NCBI RefSeq assembly: GCF_046630445.1
Contig: NC_092333.1
Location: 331,749,501-331,813,500, forward strand
Direction of reading: 5' to 3'
Source: Rutidosis leptorrhynchoides
Lineage: Eukaryota; Streptophyta; Magnoliopsida; Asterales; Asteraceae
Length of the DNA: 64,000 bases
Shown: positions 22,553 to 32,316 of the stretch, one piece after another
How the letters are laid out: the number at the start of each line of letters is the position of its first letter
Position numbering within the stretch: the stretch's first letter is position 1
Translations under genes and position numbers: made by a program
Notes under the pieces: model-generated
Told to the model about the DNA's origin: nothing
Database searches by the model: none
Seen by the model: the letters and a program-made list of their open reading frames with translations, nothing else

Positions 22553-23795
22553 ATGATTAATTTGTTCCATTTGACTATTTTGAAGGAAATAGCACCGACT
22601 ACTCGACACACCGTGAATATGAATGAAGAGGAATTCCATACTTTTCTAGCTTCAAACATAGCCGCAGTACAGGCTGCGCTACATACCAACAATAACCTTG
22701 GATCTAGCAGTACAGAAAATCATGTAGGATGCACCTACAAAGAATTCACTGCCTGCAAACCTTTGGAATTTGATGGAACCGAAGGAACGATCGGATTGAA
22801 ACGGTGGACCGAGAAAGTCGAATCGGTGTTTTCCATAAGTAAGTGTACTGAAGAGGACAAAGTGAAGTACGCTACACATACCTTCACATGTTCTGCGTTA
22901 ACATGGTGGAATACCTATCTAGAGCAAGTGGGACAAGATGATGCGTACGCACTACCGTGGTCAGCATTCAAGCACTTGATGAACGAGAAGTACCGTCCCA
23001 GAACCGAGGTCAATAAGCTCAAGACAGAACTTAGAGGGTTACGAACCCAAGGATTTGATATTACCACGTACGAAAGACGATTCACAGAATTGTGCCTATT
23101 GTGTCCGGGAGCGTTTGAAGATGAGGAAGAGAAGATCGACACATTTGTGAAAGGATTACCGGAAAGAATCCAAGAATATATAAGTTCACACGAGCCCGCC
23201 TCCATACAATAGGCATGTAGAATGGCTCACAAACTAGTGAACCAGATTGAGGAAAGAATTAAAGAACAAACGGCTGAAGAGGCCAATGTGAAGCAAGTTA
23301 AAAGAAAGTGGGAGAAAAACAGTGATAAGAATCACCAATACAACAACAACAGCAATTACAATAATAATCGCAATAATTATCCTAACAATCGCAACATCAA
23401 TCGCAACTACAACAAACGGCCCAACAACAACAACAATAATAATAACAACAACAACAACAACAACTACAACAATCATCCCAACAACAATAACAACCGCAAC
23501 AACAACAACAACAACAACAACAATCAGAAGCAGCTATGCCAAAGGTGTGAAAAGTATCACTCGGGGTTCTGCACCAAATTTTGCAACAAGTGTAAAAGAA
23601 ATGGTCATAGCGCGGCTAAGTGTGAGGTCTACGGACCAGGGGTTAACAGAACGAAAAGAACAAATGGTGTCGGAACGAGTAATGGTGGAGCAAGTAGTGT
23701 CGGAGCAAGTTATGCCAATGTAGTTTGTTATAAATGTGGAAAACCGGGCCACATTATTAGAAATTGCCCGAACCAGGAGAACACGAATGGACAAG
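22553..23795 (+). pseudogene. gag: E2 Gag with poly-Asn region and two zinc knuckles
   Basis: The frame opens at 22553; the likelier start is ATG 22619 (MNEEEFHTFLASNIAAVQAA). The core domain holds KFDGTEG-type text, LKRWTEKVESVFSIS, ALTWWNTYLEQVG (about 22895), FKHLMNEKYRPR, LRGLRTQGFDITTYERRF, ELCLLCPG and KGLPERIQEY. A TAG at 23210-23212 interrupts just before MAHKLVNQIEERI. About 23340-23523 is a poly-Asn tract encoded by AAC/AAT repeats. Then a Cys/His cluster, CNKCKRNGHSAAKC (23581-23622) and CYKCGKPGHIIRNC (23726-23767), both CX2CX4HX4C. Gag builds the particle and packages RNA. One stop makes this copy a pseudogene, though readthrough would restore the frame. Confidence 0.92.
23402..23523 (+). 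repeat. (AAC)n / poly-Asn tract in E2 gag
   Basis: Nearly pure AAC/AAT codons encode the Asn run between gag core and zinc knuckles. The tract also creates long false ORFs in the other frames. Confidence 0.95.
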
Positions 23796-23859
23796 GCCGC
23801 GGAAGAGTTTTCAATATTAATGCGGCAGAGGCACAGGAAGACCCGGAGCTTGTTACGGG

Positions 23860-24300
23860 TACGTTTCTTATTGACAATAAATCTTCTTACGTTTTATTTG
23901 ATTCGGGTGCGGATAGAAGCTATATGAGTAGAGATTTTTGTGCTAAATTAAGTTGTCCATTGACACCTTTGGATAGTAAATTTTTACTCGAATTAGCAAA
24001 TGGTAAATTAATTTCAGCAGATAATATATGTCGGAATCGAGAAATTAAACTGGTTAGCGAAACATTTAAGATTGACTTGATACCAGTAGAGTTAGGGAGT
24101 TTTGATATGATAATCGGTATGGACTGGTTGAAAGAAGTGAAAGCAGAGATTGTTTGTTACAAAAATGCAATTCGCATTATACGAGAAAAAGGAAAACCCT
24201 TAATGGTGTACGGAGAAAAGAGCAACGCAAAGTTAAATCTTATTAGTAACCTGAAGGCACAAAAACTAATAAGAAAAGGTTGCTATGCTGTTCTAGCACA
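23860..24300 (+). pseudogene. pol: E2 aspartic protease
   Basis: GTFLIDNKSSYVLFDSGADR contains the catalytic D-S-G-A at 23900-23911, followed by SRDFCAKL, the FDMIIGMDWL motif (about 24102-24131) that closes the retropepsin fold, and KAEIVCYKNAIRI. It is in the same frame as Gag, so Gag-Pol would be a single polyprotein with no programmed shift. The domain itself is uninterrupted; defects lie on either side (23210 and 24536). Confidence 0.9.
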
Positions 24301-24335
24301 CGTCGAGAAAGTACAAACTGAAGAAAAGAGCATCA

Positions 24336-25064
24336 ATGATGTTCCCGTCGCAAAAGAATTTCCCGATGTATTTCTGAAAGAATTACCGGGATTACCCCCA
24401 CATCGATCCGTTGAATTTCAAATAGATCTTGTACCAAGAGCTGCACAAATAGCTCGTGCTCCTTACAGACTCGCACCCAGCGAGATGAAAGAACTGCAAA
24501 GTCAATTACAAGAACATTTAGAACGTGGTTTCATTTGACCAAGCACATCACCGTGGGGAGCTCCTGTTTTGTTTGTCAAGAAGAAGGATGGTACATTTAG
24601 GTTGTGTATTGACTACAGAGAGTTGAACAAACTTACCATCAAAAACCGTTATCCACTGCCAAGAATTGACGACTTATTTGATCAGCTACATGGCTCGTCG
24701 GTTTATTTGAAGATCGATTTACGTTCTGGATATCATCAAATGCGAGTAAAGGAGGATGATATTCCAAAAACTGCTTTTAGGACGCGTTATGGTCATTACG
24801 AGTTTATGGTTATGCCGTTTGGATTGACTAACGCACCAGCTATGTTCATGGACCTTATGAACCGAGTGTGTGGGCCATATCTTGACAAGTTTGTCATTAT
24901 TTTCATCGATGACATACTTATTTACTCAAAGAATGATCAAGAGCACGAAGAACATTTGAGAAAAGTGCTAGAAGTATTGAGGAAAGAAAAACTGTACGCT
25001 AAGTTTTCAAAGTGTGCATTTTAGTTGGAAGAAGTTCAATTCCTCGGTCACATAGTGAACAAAG
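24336..25064 (+). pseudogene. pol: E2 reverse transcriptase
   Basis: Motifs: FPDVFLKELPGLPPHRSVEF, APYRLAPSEMKEL, a TGA at 24536-24538 at a position that usually codes Arg, [76 protein letters not shown] and the catalytic [10 protein letters not shown] (24902-24931). A TAG at 25022-25024 stands where the family has Trp; [11 protein letters not shown] follows. The active-site residues are intact. Both stops can be explained by single C-to-T or G-to-A changes, typical of methylated DNA decay. Confidence 0.93.
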
Positions 25065-25700
25065 AAGGTATCCAGGTGGACCCGGCAAAGATCGAAACCG
25101 TTGAAAAGTGGGAAACCCCAAAAACTCTGAAGCATATACGTCAATTTTTAGGATTGGTTGGTTACTACAGAAGATTCATCCAAGATTTCTCCAAAATAGC
25201 AAAACCCTTGACTGCATTAACGCATAAAGGGAAGAAATTTGAATGGAAGGATGAACAAGAGAAGGCGTTTCAATTATTGAAGAAAAAGCTAACTACGGCA
25301 CCTATATTGTCATTGCCTGAAGGGAATGATGATTTTGTGATTTATTGTGACGCATCAAAGCAAGGTCTCGGTTGTGTATTAATGCAACGGACGAAGGTGA
25401 TTGCTTATGCGTCTAGACAATTGAAGATTCACGAGCAAAATTATACGACGCATGATTTGGAATTAGGTGCGGTTGTTTTTGCATTAAAGACTTGGAGGCA
25501 CTACTTATATGGGGTCAAAAGTATTATATATACCGACCACAAAAATCTTCAACACATATTTAATCAGAAACAACTGAATATGAGGCAGCGTAGGTGGATT
25601 GAATTGTTGAATGATTACGACTTTGAGATTCGTTACCACCCGGGGAAGGCAAATGTGGTAGCCGACGCCTTGAGCAGAAAGGACAGAGAACCCATTCGAG
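25065..25700 (+). pseudogene. pol: E2 RT thumb and RNase H
   Basis: [20 protein letters not shown] (thumb) leads to [18 protein letters not shown] (first catalytic Asp, about 25349), [29 protein letters not shown] (catalytic Glu region), [11 protein letters not shown] (Asp, about 25533) and ADALSRK (Asp, about 25665). The domain is uninterrupted. It degrades the RNA strand after copying. Confidence 0.92.
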
Positions 25701-26730
25701 TAAAATCTATGAATATAATGATTCACACTAACCTTACTACTCAAATAAAGGAGGCACAACAAGGAGTTTTAAAAGAGGGAAATTTAAAGGATGAAATACC
25801 CAAAGGATCAGAGAAGCATATTAATATTCGAGAAGACGGAACCCGGTATAGGGCTGAAAGAATTTGGGTACCAAAATTTGGAGATATGAGAGAAATGGTA
25901 CTTAGAAAAGCTCATAAAACCAGATACTCAATACATCCTGGAACGGGGAAGATGTACAAGGATCTTAAGAAACATTTTTGGTGGCCAGGTATGAAAGCCG
26001 ATATTGCTAAATATGTAGGAGAATGTTTCACGTGTTCTAAGGTCAAAGCTGAACATCAGAAACCATCAGGTCTACTACAACAACCTGAAATCCCGGAATG
26101 GAAATGGGAAAATATTACCATGGATTTCATTACTAAATTGCCAAGGACTGCAAGTGGTTATGATACTATTTGGGTAATAGTTGATCGTCTCACCAAGTCA
26201 GCACACTTCCTGCCAATAAGAGAAGATGACAAGATGGAGAAGTTAGCACGACTGTATTTGAAGGAAGTCGTCTCCAGACATGGAATACCAATCTCTATTA
26301 TCTCTAATAGGGATGGCAGATTTATTTCAAGATTCTGGCAGACATTACAGCAAGCATTGGGAACTCGTCTAAACATGAGTACTTCCTATCAGCCATAAAC
26401 TGATGAGCAGAGCGAAAGGACGATACAAACGCTTGAAGACATGCTACGAGCTTGTGTTATTGATTTCGGAAACAGTTGGGATCGACATCTACCGTTAGCA
26501 GAATTTTCCTACAACAACAGCTACCATTCAAGCATTGAGATGGCACCGTTTGAAGCACTTTATGGTAGAAAGTGCAGGTCTCCGATTTGTTGGAGTGAAG
26601 TGGGGGATAGACAGATTACGGGTCCGGAGATAATACAAGAAACTACCGAGAAAATCATCCAAATTCAACAAAGATTGAAAACCGCCCAGAGTCGACAAAA
26701 GAGCTACGCTGACATTAAAAAAAAGATATA
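25701..26730 (+). pseudogene. pol: E2 integrase (second catalytic Asp replaced by Asn)
   Basis: Zinc-binding His/Cys domain at about 25908-26040 ([10 protein letters not shown]...[12 protein letters not shown]). The DDE core has the first Asp in [11 protein letters not shown] (26123-26125). The second position reads S-N-R-D at 26303-26314, so codon 26306-26308 is AAT (Asn) where Asp is expected. The Glu is at 26414-26416 in EQSERTIQ. There are exactly 35 codons between the Asn and the Glu, confirming this is the second Asp of D,D-35-E. A TAA at 26396-26398 interrupts after STSYQP. An A8 run at 26717-26724 carries a one-base frameshift. It would insert the cDNA; this copy is doubly inactive. 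Confidence 0.93.
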
Positions 26731-27186
26731 GAATTTGAAATTGGAGAGATGGTCACGCTTAAAGTTGCACCTTGGAAAGGCGTTGTTCGATTTGGTAAAC
26801 GAGGGAAATTAAATCCAAGGTATATTGGACCATTCAAGATTATTGATCGTGTCAGACCAGTAGCTTACCGACTTGAGTTACCTCAACAACTCGCGGCTGT
26901 ACATAACACTTTCCACGTCTCAAATTTGAAGAAATGTTTTGCTAAAGAAGATCTCACTATTCCGTTGGACGAAATCCAAATCAATGAAAAACTTCAATTC
27001 ATTGAAGAATCCGTCGAAATAATGGATCGTGAGGTTAAGAGACTTAAACAAAACAAGATACCGATTGTTAAGGTTCGATGGAATGCTCGTAGAGGACCCG
27101 AGTTCACCTGGGAGGGTGAAGATCAGATGAAGAAGAAATACCCGCATTTATTTCCAGAAGATACGTCAACACCTCCAACTGCTTAA
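26731..27186 (+). pseudogene. pol: E2 integrase C-terminus with chromodomain-like motif
   Basis: After the frameshift, the text [34 protein letters not shown] (GPY/F motif) and [13 protein letters not shown] continues. Next comes a C-terminal module, [16 protein letters not shown]...[18 protein letters not shown] (about 27003-27120), with the Trp spacing of plant chromovirus chromodomains. It ends with [14 protein letters not shown] and TAA at 27184-27186. Chromodomains help steer integration to heterochromatin. The stop is 35 bp from the 3' LTR. Confidence 0.88.
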
Positions 27187-27221
27187 AATTTTGGGACGAA
27201 ATTTATTTAACGGGTAGGTAC
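27186..27221 (+). other. E2 hairpin and polypurine tract
   Basis: AAATTTTGGGACGAAATTT (imperfect inverted repeat) and then ATTTAACGGGTAGGTAC end directly at the 3' LTR TG. The same block stands before the 3' LTR in X, E3, Y and Z. Confidence 0.8.
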
Positions 27222-30200
27222 TGTAGTGACCCGAACTTTTCCATGTTTATATATATATTAAATGAAATTGTTATTTACATGATTAAGTGTTTCCAACATG
27301 TTAAGCAATCAAACTTGTTAAAACTTGATTAATTGAAATAGGTTTCATATAGACAATTGACCACCCAAGTTGACCGGTGATTCACGAACGTTAAAACTTG
27401 TAAAAACTATACGATGACATATATATGGTTATATATATAGTTAACATGATTTTATTATAAGTATGTATCTCATTAGGTATTTTAACAATGAGTTATATAC
27501 ATAAAAATGAGACTATTAATTTAAGAAACTCGAAAATGATATATATAACGATTATCGTTATAACAACGTATTACTAGGTACATATGAATCATATTAAGAT
27601 ATTGATACACTTGGTTAATTATGTTAAATTATAAGTAAATATATTATTAAGTGTATTAACAATGAAATACATATGTAAAAATAAGACTACTAACTTAATG
27701 ATTTCGAAACGAGACATATATGTAACAATTATCGTTGTAACGACATTTAACTGTATATATATCATACTAAGATATATTATATATCATAATATCATGATAA
27801 TATAACAATTTAACATCTCATTTGTTATAATAAACAATGAGTTAACAACATTCAACAAGATCGTTAACCTAAAGGCTTCAAAACAACATTTACATGTAAC
27901 GACTAACGATGACTTAACGACTCAGTTAAAATGTATATACATGTAGTGTTTTAATATGTATTCATACACTTTTGAAAGACTTCAAGACACTTATCAAAAT
28001 ACTTCTACTTACAAAAATGCTTACAATTACATCCTCGTTCAGTTTCATCAACAATTCTACTCGTATGCACCCGTATTCGTACTCGTACAATACACAGCTT
28101 TTAGATGTATGTACTATTGGTATATACACTCCAATGATCAGCTCTTAGAAGCCCATGTGAGTCACCTAACACATGTGGGAACCATCATTTGGCAACTAGC
28201 ATGAAATATCTCATAAAATTACAAAAATATGAGTAATCATTCATGACTTATTTACATGAAAACAAAATTACATATCCTTTATATCTAATCCATACACCAA
28301 CGACTAAAAACACCTACAAACACTTTCATTCTTCAATTTTCTTCATCTAATTGATCTCTCTCAAGTTCTATCTTCAAGTTCTAAGTGTTCTTCATAAATT
28401 CCAAAAGTTCTAGTTTCATAAAATCAAGAATACTTCCAAGATTGCAAGTTTACTTCCAAGTTTTTAAATCCATTCCAAGTAATCATCCAAGATCAAGAAA
28501 CCTTTATTAATTACAGTAGGTTATCTTTCTAATACAAGGTAATAATCATATTTAAACTTTAAATCAATTTCTATAACTATAACAATCTTATTTCGAGTGG
28601 AAATCTTACTTAAAATTGTTTTCGTGTCATGATTCTGCTTCAAGAACTTTCAAGCCATCCAAGGATCCTTTGAAGCTAGATCTATTTTTCTCATTTCCAG
28701 TAGGTTTATCCAAGGAACTTGAGGTAGTAATTATGTTCATAACATCATTCGATTCATACATATAAAGCTATCTTATTCGAAGGTTTAAACTTGTAATCAC
28801 TAGAACATAGTTTAGTTAATTCTAAACTTGTTCGCAAATAAAAGTTAATCCTTCTAACTTGACTTTTAAAATCAACTAAACACATTTTCTATATCTATAT
28901 GATATGCTAACTTAATGATTTAAAACCTGGAAACACGAAAAACACCGTAAAAACGGACATACGCCATCGTAGTAATACCGCGGGCTGTTTTGGGTTAGTT
29001 AATTAAAAACTATGATAAAATTTGATTTAAAAGTTGTTCTTCTGAGAAAATGATTTTTCTTATGAACATGAAACTATATCCAAAAATCATGGTTAAACTC
29101 AAAGTGGAAGTATGTTTCCAAAATGGTCATCTAGACGTCGTTCTTTCGACTGAAATGACTACCTTTACAAAAATAACTTGTAATCTATATTTCTAACTAT
29201 AAACTTATAGTTTTTATGTTTAGATTCATAAACTTAAGTTCAATATGAAACGATAGCAACTTGATTCACTCAAAACGGATTTAAAACGAAGAAGTTATGG
29301 GTAAAACAAGATTGGATAATTTTTGCTTGTTGTAGCTACGTGAAAATTGGTAACAAATCTATATTAATAAAATCCTAGCTAACTTATTGTATTATACATG
29401 TATTCTAATATATTATGTAATCTTGAAATACCATAGACACGTATGCAAATATTTTGACATATCATATCGACCCATGTATATATATTATTTGGAACAACCA
29501 TAGACACTCTATATGCAGTAATGTTGGAGTTAGCTATACAGGGTTGAGGTTGATTCCAAAAAAAAATATACTTTGATTTGTGATCTAGCCTGAGACGTGT
29601 ATACACTAGGTCCTGGATTGATTCAAGATAATATATATCGATTTATTTCTGTACATCTAACTCTGGACAACTAGTTGTAGGTTACTAACGAGGACAGCTG
29701 ACTTAATAAACTTAAAATAGTAAAACGTATTAAAAATATTGTAAATATAATTTGAACATACTTTGATATATATGTACATATTTGTTATAGGTTCGTGAAT
29801 CGACCAGTGGCCAAGTCTTACTTCCCGACGAAGTAAAAAAATCTGTGAAAGTGAGTTATAGTCCCACTTTTAAAATCTATTATTTTTTTGGGATGAGAAT
29901 ACATGCGATTTTATAAATGTTTTACAAAATAGACACAAGTAATTGAAAATACTTTCTATGTTGGATTATCGAACCGAATATGCCCCTTTTTAGCTTGGTA
30001 GCCTAAGAATTAGGGAAATGGCCCCTAATTGATGCGAATCCTAAAGATAGATCTATTTGGCCCAACAAGCCTCATCCGAGTTACGGATGCTTTAGTACTT
30101 CGATTTATCATATCCGATGAGAGTCCCGGAATGATGGGGATATTCTATATGCATCTTGTTAAGGTCGGTTACCAGGTGTTCAACATATGAATGATTTTTA

Positions 30201-30666
30201 TCTCTATGCAGTTTGCGAAATGCCTGATATGAGATGTGTTATAAAAATGAAATCTTGTGGTCTATTATTATGATTTGATAATATGTAGGTTAAACCTATA
30301 ACTCACCAACAATTTTGTTGACGTTTTAAGCATGTTTATTCTCAGGTGATTATTAAGAGCTTCCGCTGTTACATATTAAATTAAGGACAAGATTTGGAGT
30401 CCATGCTTGTATAATATTGTTTAAAAAATGCATTTAAAAGACTTATGTTGATGTGTAATATTATTGTAAACCATTATGTAATGGTCGTGTGAAAAATGCT
30501 ATATTTTAGATTATCATTATTTGATAATCATCGTAATATTTTAAAGGTTATGGTTTGTTTTAAAATCAAATGCAGACTTTGAAAAACGTCTCATATATAG
30601 GTCAAAACCTCGCAACGAAATCAATTAGTATGGAATGTTTATAATCAATATGAACGGGACATTTCA
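27222..30666 (+). repeat. E2 3' LTR
   Basis: TGTAGTGACCCGAAC...GGGACATTTCA, 3445 bp, followed by the CCAGG duplication. From 28950 on it differs strongly from the 5' LTR and carries its own insertions, such as the GCAGTTTGCGAAATGCCTG stretch near 30210. ORFs at 27956-28204 and 29379-29606 are chance frames. Confidence 0.93.
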
Positions 30667-30671
30667 CCAGG
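30667..30671. repeat. Target site duplication CCAGG (right of E2)
   Basis: Exact match to 18237-18241. Confidence 0.92.
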
Positions 30672-31019
30672 TGTCTGATCAGAGCCCGAAAAACAGAAAC
30701 AAGTGCTCCGGTGGGTTTCTTGGTGCTTGATGCTTATCACAGTTCTCATCCTTGATGCGTATAAGCCTCAAGTATACAACTCTTTGATGTTTTAGCATCA
30801 TTATAACCAAGTTTTATCCATCAACACACAACTAAATGTAAAAGCTAACTTTCTACAAGTTTTGAACATCAAGGTTGTCTCTTTATTGTATAAACACAAT
30901 AAAGCTTCAACCTTTGTTCTTTTGATGCATCTTCATCATATGAGATGATGAAGACTTGATGTTTATCACCACAAAAATCATAGAAAGGTTCCAAGTAAGT
31001 GAGATCTACAATAATAACT

Positions 31020-31430
31020 TAGATCTTAAGTATTAAGAAACCATAAGCTAGAAAGCTTGGATCTTTACAAGATTAATGAGACCATAAGCTAGAAAGCTAA
31101 GATCTAGTGAAAGTAATGAGACCATAAGCTAAAAAGCTTATATCTTAAACAAAATAATGAAACCCTAAGCAAGAAAGCTTGGATCTTTAATGTTCTTGAA
31201 GATCCTTAAAGCAAAAGGCTAGATCTACAAGTTTCACGAAGATCATAAACACAAGTTTTGATCTTTTTAATAAAATAAAGAGATCATAAGCTAGAAAACT
31301 TAGATCCAACAAAGTAAATGAAGATTCAAAGCAAGAAAGCTTGAATCTTTCATGTTCTTGAAGGATTCAAATCAAAGTTTGAATCTACAAGATATAACAA
31401 GATCAAAAAGCTAAAAAGCTTGATCTTATG
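31020..31430 (-). repeat. Degenerate tandem repeats in X LTR
   Basis: The unit CATAAGCTAGAAAGCTTGGA followed by TCT and a variable 20-30 bp spacer (AAGATTAATGAGAC-like) recurs about eight or nine times. The AAGCTNGAAAGCTT core is itself partly palindromic. In element orientation the array lies downstream of the TATA box, in the transcribed leader. Confidence 0.75.
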
Positions 31431-31519
31431 ATGATGATGATGATGATGATGATGATGTCGTGTACAAGAAGAAGAGAAGAAGAAGAAGAAGAAGAAGAAG
31501 AAGAAGAAGAAGAAGAAGA
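31431..31519. repeat. (GAT)n and (GAA)n microsatellites in X LTR
   Basis: GATGATGAT runs at 31431-31457 and GAAGAAGAA at 31465-31519, that is (TTC)n and (ATC)n in the sense strand of X. Confidence 0.97.
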
Positions 31520-31629
31520 AAATTTAAAACTTACAATTTTTAGTGTGAGAAAGATTAGAGAGAATTAGAGAGCAAGTGTGTGTAAAATGAGAATGAGATC
31601 AAGTGTAAAATAGATGAAATGAGCTTGGT

Positions 31630-31641
31630 ATTTATAGTGGT
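31630..31641 (-). promoter_or_regulatory. X LTR TATA box
   Basis: The minus strand reads CACTATAAATACC, followed by TCATTTCATCTATTTTACAC and a pyrimidine-rich leader. This supports the minus orientation of X. Confidence 0.7.
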
Positions 31642-32274
31642 GATGGGTGGTTTAGGCCGTGGGGTTTGGGGGGGGGGGACAAGGGGACAACTTTTTGCTT
31701 TTTGCTTAGTGGTGGTCTAAAGGTGGTGCTTATTGTTGGGATCTCATGAAACATGTATGGTAACGGTTAACAAAAATGCAAGCATGTTGGCTCATATTAA
31801 TGGATTTTTGTCTTACATTTTAGTGGGTCATAATCCATTTAAAATTGGGCTAACTTAAAAGTCCAATAACTAAAGTAGGGTGGGCTTAAGTTCAATAAGG
31901 TAGAAAGTCCAACAAGACTAACTAGTGTGCATTAGTAAATTACTAAGCGTAATTAAGCAACCAATAAGCCAAGTAATTATCATTAGAAAATAACAATTAG
32001 TTTCACGTAGTCATAATATTCCAATTATGACCAAAATTAATCGTGTACAGAGTACATAGCTCGTTCTAAACGTCCAGTAACACTAACGGTCGTAAAAGCA
32101 TTCGAGGATCAAGTTAAGTGATTAAACACTTAGTAGCATGTTGTAAGGTATTAACGGAAGTAATTAATCATGAATAAAGATCCCAGAGCATAAACTAGCT
32201 CAATACGCACAAATACGCAGTTTCATGAAAGTATAGAGCACAAAAATATAAGTCAAAAAAGTCGGGTCGTTACA

Positions 32275-32316
32275 TTACCCACCCGTTAAAGAAAATTTTG
32301 TCCCGAAATTTTGAGG
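32275..32316 (-). other. X polypurine tract and hairpin
   Basis: On the minus strand, AAAATTTCGGGACAAAATTT and then TCTTTAACGGGTGGGTAA run directly into TGTAACGACC. This is the same block as before the 3' LTRs of E2, E3, Y and Z. Confidence 0.8.

Larger units (their letters stand above)
18242..30666 (+). mobile_element. E2: complete but inactivated Tekay-like retrotransposon, 12.4 kb
   Basis: Two LTRs (18242-21680 and 27222-30666), a PBS, an accessory ORF, a full gag-PR-RT-RH-IN-chromodomain region, a PPT and a CCAGG target duplication are all present. The gag-pol frame is continuous except for stops at 23210, 24536, 25022 and 26396 and a frameshift in the A8 run at 26717-26724. It inserted into the 3' LTR of X. 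RT, integrase and the C-terminal chromodomain-like motif point to the Tekay/Del lineage. Confidence 0.95.
30672..32274 (-). repeat. X 3' LTR, proximal part
   Basis: It begins on the minus strand at 32274 with TGTAACGACCCGACTTTTTT, directly after the PPT. It contains the TATA box (31631-31640), (TTC)n and (ATC)n leader repeats, and a degenerate tandem array at 31020-31430. A G10 run lies at about 31669-31678. Confidence 0.85.

Noticed and set aside
23234..23476. Val/Ile-rich minus-strand ORF and a Thr/Ile-rich plus ORF at 23322-23723
   Set aside because: Shadows of the (AAC)n poly-Asn tract in E2 gag.
23402..23523. CRISPR-like or satellite array
   Set aside because: It is a trinucleotide run within gag; no array in the window has repeat-spacer structure, and the DNA is a plant nuclear genome.
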